The notes below the pieces were generated by a model. That model ran no database searches. It was not told the DNA's origin and worked only from the letters and a program-made list of their open reading frames with translations. DNA of 64,000 nt. Origin: Mycobacterium sp. (GTDB taxonomy: Bacteria > Actinomycetota > Actinomycetes > Mycobacteriales > Mycobacteriaceae). The DNA lies in the NCBI GenBank assembly GCA_016197405.1, contig JACPVR010000007.1, positions 310,001 through 374,000 of the forward strand. Direction: 5' to 3'. A program made the position numbers and the translations under genes. Shown here in pieces: positions 11,406-20,563 of the stretch; the first letter of the stretch is position 1; every line of letters starts with the position of its first letter.

Positions 11406-12706
11406 CAGCGGTCAACGCCCCCCATCACCGGATCGATCGACGCGACCGCCGATATGACATCGGCGACCATTCCGCCCTCGCACATCGCGGCGACGGCCTG
11501 CAGATTGGTGAACGACGGGTCGCGGTAGTGCACCCGGTAGGGCCGGGTGCCGCCGTCGGAGACCATGTGTACACCGAGTTCGCCGCGTGGGGATTCCACC
11601 GCGACATAGCACTGCCCGGCCGGCACCCGGATGCCCTCGGTGACGAGCTTGAAATGGTGGATCAGGCCTTCCATCGAGGTGCCCATGATCTTGGCGATGT
11701 GTTCGGGACTGTTGCCCAGACCGTCGGGCCCGAGTTTGAGATCGGCGGGCCAGGCGAGCTTCTTGTCCTCGATCATCACCGGCCCCGGCCTGAGCCGGTC
11801 CAGGCATTGCCGGACGATCCTGACCGATTCGTTCATCTCCTCGACCCGGATGACGTAGCGGTCGTAACAGTCGGAGTTGGTGCCGGTCTTGACCTCGAAA
11901 TCGTAAGTCTCGTAACCGCAGTACGGCTGGGTCTTGCGCAGGTCGTGCGGCAGCCCTGTGGAGCGCAGCACCGGGCCGGTGACCCCCAGGGCCATGCACC
12001 CGGTCAGGTCCAGATAGCCGACGTCGCGGGTCCGGGCCTTCCAGATGGCGTTGTCCCGCAGCAGCGCCTCCAGCTCGGCGAGCCGGCCGGGCAGCAGGTC
12101 GCACAGCGCCGCGACCTTGTCGGCCCCGTCGTCGGGCAGATCGGCGGCCAGGCCGCCGGGCCGGATGAAGGCGTGGTTCATCCGCAGCCCGGTGATGGCC
12201 TCGAAGACCGTCAGGATCTCTTCGCGTTCCCGGAAGCCGTAGAACATCGCGCTCATGGCGCCCAGTTCCATACCGCCGGTGGCCAGCGCGACCAGGTGGC
12301 TGGAGATGCGGTTGAGTTCCATCAGCATCACCCGGATCACGCTGGCGCGCTCCGGGATCGCGTCGGTGATGCCGAGCAGTTTCTCGACGCCCAGGCAGTA
12401 CACCGTCTCGTTGAAGAACGGCGACAGATAGTCCATCCGGGTCACGAAGGTGACACCCTGGGTCCAGTTGCGGTATTCCAGATTCTTCTCGATACCGGTG
12501 TGCAGGTAGCCGATGCCGCAGCGGGCGTCGGTGACCGTCTCGCCCTCGATCTCCAGGATCAGCCGCAGCACACCGTGGGTCGACGGATGCTGCGGACCCA
12601 TGTTGACCACGATGCGTTCGCTCGCCGAGGCGTTCGCGGATTCTTTTGCCAGGGCGACGATCTCGTCCCAGTCCTGGCCGCCGAGGGTGATCATGGTTTC
12701 GGTCAT
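11405..12706 (-). CDS. nuoD: NADH-quinone oxidoreductase subunit D
   Basis: 49-kDa-type quinone-pocket subunit, 433 aa, related to the large subunit of NiFe hydrogenases but without the metal Cys ligands. The conserved N-terminal region [15 protein letters not shown] holds the His that contacts quinone. The end of the protein, [11 protein letters not shown], is the usual C-terminus. It has its own ATG at 12706 overlapping the nuoC stop and is not fused to NuoC, unlike the enterobacterial gene. Confidence 0.97.
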   Translation of the reverse strand: MTETMITLGGQDWDEIVALAKESANASASERIVVNMGPQHPSTHGVLRLILEIEGETVTDARCGIGYLHTGIEKNLEYRNWTQGVTFVTRMDYLSPFFNETVYCLGVEKLLGITDAIPERASVIRVMLMELNRISSHLVALATGGMELGAMSAMFYGFREREEILTVFEAITGLRMNHAFIRPGGLAADLPDDGADKVAALCDLLPGRLAELEALLRDNAIWKARTRDVGYLDLTGCMALGVTGPVLRSTGLPHDLRKTQPYCGYETYDFEVKTGTNSDCYDRYVIRVEEMNESVRIVRQCLDRLRPGPVMIEDKKLAWPADLKLGPDGLGNSPEHIAKIMGTSMEGLIHHFKLVTEGIRVPAGQCYVAVESPRGELGVHMVSDGGTRPYRVHYRDPSFTNLQAVAAMCEGGMVADVISAVASIDPVMGGVDR

Positions 12707-13353
12707 CGGTATGCCCTGCGCTCGTCGGGCGGCGGGATCTGTGCTCCGTGGTATTCCACCGGCACCCCGCCGAGTGGATAGTCCTTGCGTTGCGGGTGCC
12801 CGACCCAGTCGTCGGGCATCTCGATGCGGGTCAGTGCGGGATGACCGTCGAAGACGATGCCGAAGAAGTCGTAGGTTTCACGCTCATGCCAGTCGGTGGT
12901 CGGGTAGACCGAAAACAGCGAAGGCACATGGGGATCGGAGTCCGGGCAGCTCACTTCGAGCTGGATGCGGCGGTTGTGGGTTATCGACATCAGCGGATAG
13001 AACACCCGTAGTTCGCGCCCCGCCTCGGCCGGGTAGTGCACGCCGGAGGCGCCGGCGCACAATTCGAAGCGCAGTGCTTCGTCGTCGCGCAGCGCCCGGG
13101 CCACCGCGGGCAGATGCCTGCGGCGGATCTCCAGGGTCAGCTGACCGCGGTGCACCACGACGCGTTCGACGGCGGCTTCGATTGCCCCGGCGCCGCCGAG
13201 GACATCGGCCAACCGGTCGACGACCTCGTCGAAGTAGCCGCCGTAGGGACGCGGGGTGCCGGGTGCCGGGGCGACCTCGCGGACCAGCCGACCGTATCCG
13301 GAGGTGTCCCCGCTGCCGGAGACTCCGAACATCCCGCGCCGGACGTCGCTCAT
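12703..13353 (-). CDS. nuoC: NADH-quinone oxidoreductase subunit C
   Basis: 30-kDa subunit of the peripheral arm, 216 aa. The family signature is near the C-terminus: [17 protein letters not shown] followed by [16 protein letters not shown]. The start ATG at 13353 ([10 protein letters not shown]) overlaps the nuoB stop by 4 nt; reading further upstream would run into nuoB in another frame. The N-terminal ~50 residues are low-complexity and variable. Confidence 0.95.
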   Translation of the reverse strand: MSDVRRGMFGVSGSGDTSGYGRLVREVAPAPGTPRPYGGYFDEVVDRLADVLGGAGAIEAAVERVVVHRGQLTLEIRRRHLPAVARALRDDEALRFELCAGASGVHYPAEAGRELRVFYPLMSITHNRRIQLEVSCPDSDPHVPSLFSVYPTTDWHERETYDFFGIVFDGHPALTRIEMPDDWVGHPQRKDYPLGGVPVEYHGAQIPPPDERRAYR

Positions 13354-13904
13354 CGCAGCAACCCCTTGAGCTCGATCGTGGGCGTGGACTGCAGTGCGGC
13401 GCGCTCGGTGGCGGCGACCACCTCGTCGCGGTGCACGCCCAGGGGCATCTCGGCGATCTTCTCGTGCAGCTTGAGGATCGCGTTGAGCAGCATCTCCGGG
13501 CGCGGTGGGCAACCGGGAAGGTAGATGTCGACCGGCACGATGTGATCGACGCCCTGCACGATGGCGTAGTTGTTGAACATCCCGCCGGAGGAGGCGCACA
13601 CGCCCATCGACAGCACCCACTTGGGCTCGACCATCTGGTCGTAGACCTGTCGCAGCACCGGGGCCATCTTCTGGCTGACCCGGCCCGCCACGATCATCAG
13701 GTCGGCCTGCCTGGGGGTGGCCGAGAACCGTTCCATGCCGAACCGGGCGATGTCGAAGCGCGGGCCCGCGGTCGCCATCATCTCGATGGCGCAGCAGGCC
13801 AGACCGAAGGTCGCGGGCCACAGTGAACCCTTGCGGACGTATCCGGCGACCTTCTCCACGGTCGTCAGCAGGATTCCGCCCGGCAGCTGCTCCTCGAGTC
13901 CCAT
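13350..13904 (-). CDS. nuoB: NADH-quinone oxidoreductase subunit B (4Fe-4S N2)
   Basis: PSST-type subunit holding the terminal cluster N2 next to the quinone site, 184 aa. Ligands are the tandem Cys37-Cys38 (LACCAIEMM), Cys103 and Cys132 (LPGCPPRPE). The ATG at 13904 ([10 protein letters not shown]) lies 2 nt after the nuoA stop. Length and motifs are complete. Confidence 0.97.
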   Translation of the reverse strand: MGLEEQLPGGILLTTVEKVAGYVRKGSLWPATFGLACCAIEMMATAGPRFDIARFGMERFSATPRQADLMIVAGRVSQKMAPVLRQVYDQMVEPKWVLSMGVCASSGGMFNNYAIVQGVDHIVPVDIYLPGCPPRPEMLLNAILKLHEKIAEMPLGVHRDEVVAATERAALQSTPTIELKGLLR

Positions 13905-13906
13905 GG

Positions 13907-14266
13907 CTAGTCCCAGTCCAGCCCGCCGCGGCGCCACACATAGGCGTACGCGACGAAGACCGTGGCCATGAACAGTGCCATCTCGACCAGTGCGAACACC
14001 CCGAGCTGGCCGAAGGACACCGCCCACGGGTAGAGGAAGACGATCTCGATGTCGAAGACGATGAACAGCATCGCGGTCAGATAGAACTTGATCGGGAAGC
14101 GGCCGGTGCCCGAGGGCTGGTCGGCGGGTTCGATACCGCATTCGTAGGCCTCGAGCTTGGCCCGGTTGTAGCGCCGCGGCCCGATGACCAATGCGATCCC
14201 GACGGAACCGATCGCGAATGCCGCCGCGATCGCTCCAAGGATCAGAATGGGCGTGTACAGGTTCAT
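13907..14266 (-). CDS. nuoA: NADH-quinone oxidoreductase subunit A
   Basis: First gene of the operon, a 119-aa three-helix membrane subunit. The conserved loop [11 protein letters not shown] and the second helix with [16 protein letters not shown] are diagnostic. The ATG at 14266 follows a short untranslated leader with a GGGAG-like ribosome site. A putative promoter box lies about 45 nt upstream. Confidence 0.96.
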   Translation of the reverse strand: MNLYTPILILGAIAAAFAIGSVGIALVIGPRRYNRAKLEAYECGIEPADQPSGTGRFPIKFYLTAMLFIVFDIEIVFLYPWAVSFGQLGVFALVEMALFMATVFVAYAYVWRRGGLDWD

Positions 14267-14310
14267 CCCTGTCGCTCCCTCGCTTGGGCTGTCGGTGTGA
14301 GCTACAACAC

Positions 14311-14316
14311 AGCCTA
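14311..14316 (-). promoter_or_regulatory. candidate -10 box of the nuo operon
   Basis: On the minus strand the hexamer TAGGCT fits the mycobacterial TANNNT -10 pattern and would start a ~38-nt leader before nuoA. The same hexamer precedes the gene at 26769. A second candidate, TTGACG with 17-nt spacing to TCCTAA (14376 to 14348), lies further upstream. No clear -35 is seen for the first box. This is inference from pattern only. Confidence 0.35.
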
Positions 14317-14423
14317 GCGATCTTGACCGTCAGCTTGTCGCATTTCGTTAGGATCGGTGCAACAGCGCGTCGTCAATATTCTGGCGGCGAACATGTCTGG
14401 GCCGCACGGCAATTCGCGCTGTC

Positions 14424-14828
14424 TTACGCTGTTCGGCCGCGTAGCAGACCCACGACGGCCTCACCGAGCCGGATCGGATCGATCGGGTGCGGCACCGCGG
14501 CCTCGGCGCGTGACCACTTGGCCAGCCAGGCATCGTCGGCGCGGCCGGTGAGCACCAGGATCGGCGGGCACTGGGAGATCTCGTCCTTGAGCTGCTTGGC
14601 GATACCCATCCCGCCCGCCGGGGTGGCCTCACCGTCGAGGATGGCCAGGTCGATGCCGCCGGCATCCATCTGCGCGATGACCGCCGGTGCGGTCGCCACC
14701 TCCAGATAACTGAGCTCCGGTAGCTCCGGGTGGATGCGTTTACCCAGTGCCAGCATCACCTGTTCGCGGGTGCGGGCATTGTCGGAATACACCAGCACGC
14801 GAACGGTCTCGGAACGAGAGTCGGGCAC
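14424..14828 (-). CDS. Orphan response-regulator receiver-like protein upstream of nuo
   Basis: A 134-aa single-domain protein with the CheY-like pattern: VRVLVYSDN near the start, the presumed phospho-acceptor in LAILDGEATPAGG, and PPILVLTGR as the fourth strand. No output domain or partner kinase is nearby. From memory M. tuberculosis Rv3143 occupies the same place before nuoA, so the pairing looks conserved. The start is taken as GTG 14828 because a TAGCAT box lies 8 nt upstream (leaderless); a TTG at 14879 would add 17 residues. A role in regulating or interacting with NADH dehydrogenase is only a guess. Confidence 0.8.
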   Translation of the reverse strand: MPDSRSETVRVLVYSDNARTREQVMLALGKRIHPELPELSYLEVATAPAVIAQMDAGGIDLAILDGEATPAGGMGIAKQLKDEISQCPPILVLTGRADDAWLAKWSRAEAAVPHPIDPIRLGEAVVGLLRGRTA

Positions 14829-14836
14829 GGTAGGTG

Positions 14837-14842
14837 ATGCTA
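14837..14842 (-). promoter_or_regulatory. candidate -10 box, leaderless start of the receiver gene
   Basis: TAGCAT on the minus strand matches TANNNT and ends 8 nt before the GTG at 14828, the arrangement expected for a leaderless mycobacterial transcript. It also argues against the longer TTG start. Confidence 0.45.
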
Positions 14843-14895
14843 CGACCACAACCGTTGCTGCTGAGATATTTTCGCTCAACCGCGACGTGGGCTGC

Positions 14896-15282
14896 TCACA
14901 TCAGGGCCTGCATGTCCTTGGGGTCGAAGTATTCGTCGATGCGGGTGATGAGTCTGTCGGCACCGACCTTGATGACGATGCAGACCCGCAGCGCGATGAC
15001 CCCGCCGCCCGTCCCGGTGGCGTGCAGGATGTGCTGCTGGACGAATCCGCCGTCGAAGAACTGCCGGTCCAGGATCAGGTAACTGCGTTCGGTGGTCCGC
15101 TTGATGAACCAGACGATGACCTTCAGTGCCCTGGCCCGGTCGTTGTCATGGACATCACCGGAATGCCAGACCGCGACGTCGTCACCCCAGAGTTTCTCGA
15201 TGGCGGGGATATCGCCGCGTTCGATCGCCGAGAACAGCGCGTCGGCGACATCGCAGACCGCAGTGTGGTCATCGGTGGTCAT
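14896..15282 (-). CDS. SnoaL-like / nuclear transport factor 2-fold protein
   Basis: A 128-aa protein with the NTF2/SnoaL (ketosteroid-isomerase-like) pattern: an N-terminal helix ALFSAIERGDIPAIEKLWGDDVAVWH, then beta strands ending RIDEYFDP. Members are isomerases, hydrolases or non-catalytic pocket proteins, so the substrate cannot be named. The ATG at 15282 lies 1 nt beyond the stop of the DUF6285 gene, making it the last gene of the nine-gene operon that starts at 22858. Confidence 0.75.
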   Translation of the reverse strand: MTTDDHTAVCDVADALFSAIERGDIPAIEKLWGDDVAVWHSGDVHDNDRARALKVIVWFIKRTTERSYLILDRQFFDGGFVQQHILHATGTGGGVIALRVCIVIKVGADRLITRIDEYFDPKDMQALM

Positions 15283-15283
15283 G

Positions 15284-15616
15284 TCATTCCTCCTCGTAGC
15301 CGGGATGTGCGGCGGCCAGCCGATGCCGTACCAGCGTCCGCAGGACCGGCAGCACCTCGTCGGCGCGGCCGTCGAATTGTCCGCGCCGGATCGCCCCGGC
15401 CAGCTCCGCTTCGTCGGCCGCCCCCAGACCCGCCAGGGCCGCGGTGACGTCGCTGTCCTCGCCGCTGAGTTCGCGTACGACCATGCGCAGCGCATTGGCG
15501 GCGACGCGAGCGTGGAAATTGACGTCGGCGGTGGTGGCGTCGCGTACCTCGCCGTCCAAGAAGTCCGCGACGGCGGCGACCAGTTCGGCGGCCGTCGGTC
15601 GCCCATGGGTGTTCAC
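15284..15616 (-). CDS. DUF6285 protein, LvaB-like partner of the APH-type kinase
   Basis: A 110-aa small acidic, mainly helical protein (PTAAELVAAVADFLDGEV near the start, VRHRLAAAHPGYEEE at the end). A GTG at 15616 is chosen: GGAGG lies 6 nt upstream and it overlaps the kinase stop by 3 nt. Small proteins of this type are found next to APH-like kinases; in the Pseudomonas putida levulinate pathway the small LvaB is needed by kinase LvaA. Assignment to that role rests on size, position and family memory. Confidence 0.7.
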   Translation of the reverse strand: MNTHGRPTAAELVAAVADFLDGEVRDATTADVNFHARVAANALRMVVRELSGEDSDVTAALAGLGAADEAELAGAIRRGQFDGRADEVLPVLRTLVRHRLAAAHPGYEEE

Positions 15617-16569
15617 GACGGTCCTCCCAGCAGGTTGAGCAGATCCCATTCGGTCTCACAGACCCGGCGCCCGATGGTGGCCAGTTCCACCGACGGCATC
15701 TGGCCCGACAGGTGGCGATGCGCCTGGTACCGGCAGATCACCCCCCAGCGCAGCGTCGCGACCGCCAGCCACCAGCGGAACGTGGTCCGGTCGACGGGTG
15801 CGCCGCCGGCCCGCTCGTAGGCTGTGAGGAATTCCTCGATGTTGCCCAGCCCGCCGGCGTCGAGCGTCTTCGGGGCACCGAAGCGCCACGCCCTGATGCA
15901 GAACCAGGCCAGGTCCTCACACGGGTCGCCGGCATGCACCAATTCCCAGTCCAGGACCGCGGTCAGACCGGTGCCGCCGTCGATGTCGACGATGAGGTTG
16001 CCCATCCGGAAATCGCCGTGCACCAGGGTGGGCCTGCGCGTCGGCGGCTGGTGGGCCGCCAGCCAGCGGAAGGCCCATTCGAAGGTCGCGGTGGTGTCGC
16101 CGATGACATCGAGCTCGTCGCGCCACTGCGTCAGCTGATCGGTGTCACCCAGCTCGGCACCGGCGGGGTCGGCGCGGTGGATGGCCGCCAGTGCGGAGGC
16201 GCACTGGGTCAGCAACTGCCTGCGGCCGCCGTCGTCGAGCCCACGCAGGATCCTGCGGACTATCGTCTCACCGGCGATCGCGGTGCAGATCAGGTACGGA
16301 GTACCCAGCGGTTCAACCGAATTGGACGCCGTGACGATCTCCGGGACGGGCGCGCCGGCAGCGGCCGCGAGCGCCTGGACAGCCGCCTCGAGCTCCATGC
16401 TGGCGTGGGCGTCATCGGCTGGTCCGGTGCGCAGGATCAGGTCTCGCGCGCCGGCCCCGGACTGGGCGGTGAACGCCCACGTGGTGCGGCTGGCGCCACC
16501 GGTCAGTTTCCGAAGATCGCTGATCTCGGCATCCAGCAGAGTGCCCAGCGCGGCGGCGAGCTCGCTCAC
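15613..16569 (-). CDS. APH-family phosphotransferase, LvaA / ACAD10-11 kinase-like
   Basis: A 318-aa aminoglycoside-phosphotransferase-fold kinase. The Brenner loop HGDFRMGN is at 184-191 with catalytic Asp186, and the metal-binding DWE (AVLDWELVHAGDP) is at 207-209, so it looks active. GTG 16569 overlaps the stop of the acyl-CoA dehydrogenase upstream. Its neighbours (acyl-CoA dehydrogenase and DUF6285) match the LvaABC set and human ACAD10/ACAD11, where the kinase phosphorylates 4-hydroxyacyl-CoA before phosphate removal. That substrate class is more likely than an antibiotic. Confidence 0.8.
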   Translation of the reverse strand: MSELAAALGTLLDAEISDLRKLTGGASRTTWAFTAQSGAGARDLILRTGPADDAHASMELEAAVQALAAAAGAPVPEIVTASNSVEPLGTPYLICTAIAGETIVRRILRGLDDGGRRQLLTQCASALAAIHRADPAGAELGDTDQLTQWRDELDVIGDTTATFEWAFRWLAAHQPPTRRPTLVHGDFRMGNLIVDIDGGTGLTAVLDWELVHAGDPCEDLAWFCIRAWRFGAPKTLDAGGLGNIEEFLTAYERAGGAPVDRTTFRWWLAVATLRWGVICRYQAHRHLSGQMPSVELATIGRRVCETEWDLLNLLGGPS

Positions 16570-17804
16570 TTGCGGCCGAAGTTGAGCATGCGCTGGGCGA
16601 CCCGGCGGATCTGGATCTCTTCGGCTCCTTCGGTGATGCGATAACGCCGATGGTGGCGGTAGATGTGCTCGAACGGTTCGTGCCGGCTGTAGCCGACGCC
16701 GCCGTGGATCTGCATGGCGCGGTCGGCGGCCTCGCACACCAGCCGGTTGGCACGGTAGTTGGCCATGGACACCTTGTCGGACACTTCCATGTGGTGGTCG
16801 CGGTCGAGATGCCAGGCGGCGTAGTACACCAGTAGTCGAACCATCTGGGCTTCGGTCTGCAGTTCGGCCAGCGGCCACTGCACGGCCTGGTTGACCGACA
16901 GTGGTTTACCGAACACCACCCGCTGCCCGGCATACTCGGCTGCGCGGTCGATGCAGTACTGGGCCGCGCCCAGACTGCTGGCGGCCTGGCGAATCCGGTT
17001 CTCGTGCAGGAAGGTCTGGCCCACCTCCAGACCGTGGTCGACTTCGCCGAGTACCGCGTCGGCGGGCACCCGGACGTCCTTGAGTTCGACCTCGGCGTGG
17101 TCGGTGGGCATGTTGAAGGTCCACCAGTAGAACGGCACCGTGAATCCGGGGGTGTCACACGGCACCAGGAACGCGGTGATACCCAGCGCCGAGCCGGCCT
17201 GTCCCGAGGTGCGGGCGAACACCAGGTCATGGGTGGCGCGATGGACGCCGGTGTTCCATCGCTTGGCGCCGTTGATGACCCATTGGTCACCGACCAGCTC
17301 AGCGGTGGTCTCCATCCAGGTGGCATCGGAACCGTGATTGGGTTCGGTGAGACCGAAGGCCATCGACCGTTCGCCGGTGAGCAGCGCCTCACCCCACTCC
17401 TGCTTCTGGGCGTCGGAGCCGAACCGGTCCATCATGATGACCTGCGGGAAGTTGCCGACGATCGACGACTCGTCCTGCAGGTCGTTGTGCAATCCGAGTC
17501 CCTTGTGCGCCAGGTGTTCCCGGATGACCGCCATATCGAGATTGCTGCCGTCGCGCCCGCCGAAACGGGACGGCAGCCCGTAGCGCAGCCATCCCGCCGC
17601 GTCGGCGCGCCTGCGCATCTCGTCGAGCAGGTCTTCCCAGGCGCGCTGCGGTACACCGCCGTTCTCCCAGTCGGTGCGGGCGTACTCGCGTCGCTGGTCG
17701 AAGTACTGCATGTGCTCGCGTTCCAGCGGTTTGATCTCGGCCTCGATGAAGGCGTCCATCTCGGCAAGCAGGCCCGGAAGATGTTCGGGCAGCGTGAAAT
17801 CCAC
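16566..17804 (-). CDS. Acyl-CoA dehydrogenase, ACAD10/11 or LvaC type
   Basis: A 412-aa FAD enzyme of the acyl-CoA dehydrogenase family. FAD/substrate motifs are FGLTEPNHGSDATWMETTA in the middle domain and IHGGVGYSRHEPFEHIYRHHRR near the C-terminus, followed by YRITEGAEEIQIRRVAQ with a Glu where the catalytic base is expected. Its overlap with the APH-like kinase gene suggests it acts on the phosphorylated acyl-CoA rather than as a plain beta-oxidation enzyme. It starts 29 nt after the tetR stop, with ATG at 17804. Confidence 0.85.
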   Translation of the reverse strand: MDFTLPEHLPGLLAEMDAFIEAEIKPLEREHMQYFDQRREYARTDWENGGVPQRAWEDLLDEMRRRADAAGWLRYGLPSRFGGRDGSNLDMAVIREHLAHKGLGLHNDLQDESSIVGNFPQVIMMDRFGSDAQKQEWGEALLTGERSMAFGLTEPNHGSDATWMETTAELVGDQWVINGAKRWNTGVHRATHDLVFARTSGQAGSALGITAFLVPCDTPGFTVPFYWWTFNMPTDHAEVELKDVRVPADAVLGEVDHGLEVGQTFLHENRIRQAASSLGAAQYCIDRAAEYAGQRVVFGKPLSVNQAVQWPLAELQTEAQMVRLLVYYAAWHLDRDHHMEVSDKVSMANYRANRLVCEAADRAMQIHGGVGYSRHEPFEHIYRHHRRYRITEGAEEIQIRRVAQRMLNFGRK

Positions 17805-17833
17805 GGTGATTTCCTCTCGTCTGACACGTCGTG

Positions 17834-18454
17834 CTACGGGCCGTACAGGGTCTTCTTCCAGATCGTGGCCAAGGTGCGGATCGCGTCCTCGTCGGTGCTG
17901 ACCACCCCGAGGGCGGCGGCTTCGGGCCGCAGGTAGACCGTGGTGAAGTTCTCGAAGAGCAGCGATATCGCCAGTGCGATGTGGTCGGCATCGAGGTCGG
18001 CGCCGTATCCCTGCTCCTGGGCGCGCCGCACCGATGCTCGGACGATGTCCATCCCGAACCGGCGGAACTCGTTCTGCACCGCGGCGAAGCGCTGCTGAGC
18101 CGCGCCGAGTTGGGCCACGGCGATCATGATGCCCAGGTTCTGTTTGAAGATGTTCCAGTAACCGGTGACGGCGGAGGTGAAGAATTCGTCGTCGTCGGGG
18201 GATTCGGGCAGTCGCACCGAGATGCCGGAGAGCACGTTGTGCAGAAAGGATTCCGCCAGCACTGCCAGCAGGTCCTCTTTGTCGTCGAAATAGCGGTAGA
18301 AGGCCGCGGAGGATTTCCCGGCCGCCGAGGTGATATCGGCCAGGGTGGTTCCGTGGAAACCGCGTTCGGCGAACAGCTTGCGTGCGGCCTGCTCGATGGC
18401 CTCGCGGGTCTGGCGCCCCTTGGGGGACAGCTCGCCGGTCAGCGGGCGCGTCAT
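17834..18454 (-). CDS. TetR-family regulator within the catabolic operon
   Basis: A 206-aa TetR protein. The N-terminal helix-turn-helix spans roughly residues 15-60 (REAIEQAARKLFAERGFHGT, then SAAFYRYFDDKEDLL). The C-terminal ligand domain is long and helical. The ATG at 18454 lies 1 nt after the lyase gene stop, so it is co-transcribed with the enzymes and probably autoregulates them. The likely operator is the inverted repeat at 22883-22904, upstream of the first gene; this link is inferred. Confidence 0.9.
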   Translation of the reverse strand: MTRPLTGELSPKGRQTREAIEQAARKLFAERGFHGTTLADITSAAGKSSAAFYRYFDDKEDLLAVLAESFLHNVLSGISVRLPESPDDDEFFTSAVTGYWNIFKQNLGIMIAVAQLGAAQQRFAAVQNEFRRFGMDIVRASVRRAQEQGYGADLDADHIALAISLLFENFTTVYLRPEAAALGVVSTDEDAIRTLATIWKKTLYGP

Positions 18455-18455
18455 A

Positions 18456-19361
18456 TCAGGCCAGGATCCGGTCGCCGGCGCGCAGCAGGGCACTGGGCAG
18501 TTCGTGCCCGACCAGCCGTTGCGCCACCGCGGCGGCCTCGATGGCCCGGTTGAGGTCGACGTCGACGGCGATATCGCTGTCGCGCAACAGATACACCAGG
18601 TCCTCGGTGGCGATGTTGCCGCTGGCGCCGGGTGCGAAGGGGCACCCACCGAGTCCGCCGACCGAGGCATCCAGCCGGGTGATCCCGGACTGCACCGCCG
18701 CGAAGGCGCAGGCCAGGCCGGCGCCCCGGGTGTTGTGGAAGTGCGCGCCCAGCGGGAGTCCGTCGATGACCGGGCGCACCGCGGCGACCAGGGCGCCGAC
18801 ACGGCGCGGGGTGGCGGTGCCGATAGTGTCGGCGATCGCGATTCGGTCGACACCGAGTTCGGTTGCCGCCGTGGCGATATCGATGACCCGTTGGGGATCG
18901 GTCGGACCGTCGAACGGGCAGTCCCACGCGGTGGCGATGATGACCTCGACGGTGGCGCCACCGTCGTGGGCGATGCGGGCCACATCGGCGATGGCGGCGG
19001 TGGCCTCGACGGTGCCGCGACCGACATTGGCCTGACTGTGTGCGTCCGAGGCGGACACCACGTACTCGATCGATCCCATTCCGGCGGCGATGGCGCGATT
19101 GGCGCCTCCCGGACTGGCCACCAGCGCGGAGAACTCGACGCCGTCGAATCGTTTGAGTTCCTCGGCGAGTTCGGCGGCATCTGCCAGCGCGGGCACCTTG
19201 CGGGGGGAGACGAAGGCTGTCGCCTCGACCTCGCGAACCCCGGTCGCGACGACGGCTTCCAGCAATTCGACCTTGGCGGCCAGCGGAATCGGGTCCTCGA
19301 TCTGCAGGCCGTCACGCAGGCACACTTCGCGAATGGTCACGTGGGTGGGTAGCACGGTCAC
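18456..19361 (-). CDS. HMG-CoA-lyase-like enzyme
   Basis: A 301-aa TIM-barrel lyase of the HMG-CoA lyase/citramalate family. REVCLRDGLQIE near the N-terminus carries the catalytic Arg-Asp pair, HFHNTRGAG retains both metal-binding His, and GGLGGCPFAPGASGN has the catalytic Cys with the typical loop. It cleaves a 3-hydroxyacyl-CoA with a 3-carboxymethyl-type branch to acetyl-CoA plus a keto acid. GTG 19361 overlaps the CoA-transferase stop. The exact substrate is probably a pathway intermediate of this operon. Confidence 0.88.
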   Translation of the reverse strand: MTVLPTHVTIREVCLRDGLQIEDPIPLAAKVELLEAVVATGVREVEATAFVSPRKVPALADAAELAEELKRFDGVEFSALVASPGGANRAIAAGMGSIEYVVSASDAHSQANVGRGTVEATAAIADVARIAHDGGATVEVIIATAWDCPFDGPTDPQRVIDIATAATELGVDRIAIADTIGTATPRRVGALVAAVRPVIDGLPLGAHFHNTRGAGLACAFAAVQSGITRLDASVGGLGGCPFAPGASGNIATEDLVYLLRDSDIAVDVDLNRAIEAAAVAQRLVGHELPSALLRAGDRILA

Positions 19362-20563
19362 AGGACCCCCTCCTCGTGCAGCGTCGCAAGCTCCTCGGCC
19401 GTTCGTCCCAACAACCCGGTGTACACCTCGGCATTGTGCTGGCCGGGCTGCGCCGAGCCGGCGAACCGCACCGTGCCGGGCGATTCGGACAGCACCGGGA
19501 CCACCCCGGGGCCCTTGACATTGCGTTGGATGCGCTCGTCCCAATGGTCGGCGATCATGCCGCGGGACAGCAGCTGCGGGTCGGTGACCACCTCGGCGAC
19601 GGTGTTGATCGGTCCGCTGATCACACCGGCGGCACTCAGGGTTTCGATGATGTCGCCGGGCGCCCGCGTGGCCGCCCAGTCGCCGATGATCTTGTCGAGT
19701 TCGTCTTGGTTGCGGCCGCGGGCCACATGATTGACGAACCGGTCGTCGTCGGCGAGTTCGGGTTGCCCCATGGCCGCACAGAGTCGGCGGAACACGGTGT
19801 CCTGGTTGGCGGCGATCACCACCCAGCTGCCGTCGGCGCTGCGGTAGATGTTGGACGGCGCGATACCCTCCAGCCGGGTGCCCGACGGTCCGCGCACCAC
19901 ACCACCGATGTCGTAATCGGGGATGGTGGATTCCTGTACCGCCAGGCAGGATTCGGTCAGCGCGGTGTCGACGATCTGGCCCTCGCCGGTGACGGTGCGG
20001 CGGTACAGCGCGGCCAGCGCACCCTGGGCGGCGAACATGCCGGCCAGGCTGTCGCCGAGGGAGAGCGCCAACCGGGGCGGCGGCCCGCCCGGGAAACCGT
20101 TCATATGCCGCAGGCCGCTGGCCGCCTCGGCGACCGAGGCGTAGCCGGCCTTGCCGGCCTCCGGCCCGGTCTGTCCGTAGCCGGAGACGCGGACCAGGAT
20201 GATGCCGCGGTTGCGTTCGCGCAGCACGTCATAACCGAGGTTCCACTTCTCCAGCGTTCCGGGCCGGAAGTTCTCGACGATGATGTCGGATTTCTCGACC
20301 AGTTCGAGAAACAGCTCGCGGCCCTTGTCCTCGCGCAGGTTGAGGGTGATGGCCTTCTTGTTGCGGGCATGGACGGTCCAGAAGAAGTGGTGTCCGTCGA
20401 GTTCGGCTTGCCCCCAGGTGCGCAACGGATCCGGTGCGCCGGGCGGCTCGATCTTGACGACCTCGGCGCCCATGTCACCGAGCAGTCGCCCGGCGAACGG
20501 CCCGGAGATCAGGGTGCCGACCTCGATGACGCGGATTCCGTCGAGTGCCCCGGTTGCCGTCAC
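19358..20563 (-). CDS. Family III (CaiB/BaiF) CoA-transferase
   Basis: A 401-aa CoA-transferase that would activate a carboxylic acid by swapping CoA from a donor acyl-CoA. The N-terminus GIRVIEVGTLISGPFAGRLLGDMGAEVVKIEPP is typical, RPGTLEKWNLGYD follows, and the catalytic Asp is expected in LSLGDSLAGMFAAQGAL. ATG 20563 overlaps the hydrolase stop by 4 nt. In this operon it likely prepares the substrate of the lyase or of the kinase/dehydrogenase pair. Confidence 0.9.
   Translation of the reverse strand: MTATGALDGIRVIEVGTLISGPFAGRLLGDMGAEVVKIEPPGAPDPLRTWGQAELDGHHFFWTVHARNKKAITLNLREDKGRELFLELVEKSDIIVENFRPGTLEKWNLGYDVLRERNRGIILVRVSGYGQTGPEAGKAGYASVAEAASGLRHMNGFPGGPPPRLALSLGDSLAGMFAAQGALAALYRRTVTGEGQIVDTALTESCLAVQESTIPDYDIGGVVRGPSGTRLEGIAPSNIYRSADGSWVVIAANQDTVFRRLCAAMGQPELADDDRFVNHVARGRNQDELDKIIGDWAATRAPGDIIETLSAAGVISGPINTVAEVVTDPQLLSRGMIADHWDERIQRNVKGPGVVPVLSESPGTVRFAGSAQPGQHNAEVYTGLLGRTAEELATLHEEGVL

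Noticed and set aside
14896..16569. APH-family gene as an aminoglycoside resistance gene
   Set aside because: Its coupling to an acyl-CoA dehydrogenase and DUF6285 within a catabolic operon fits a metabolic kinase far better than antibiotic resistance.
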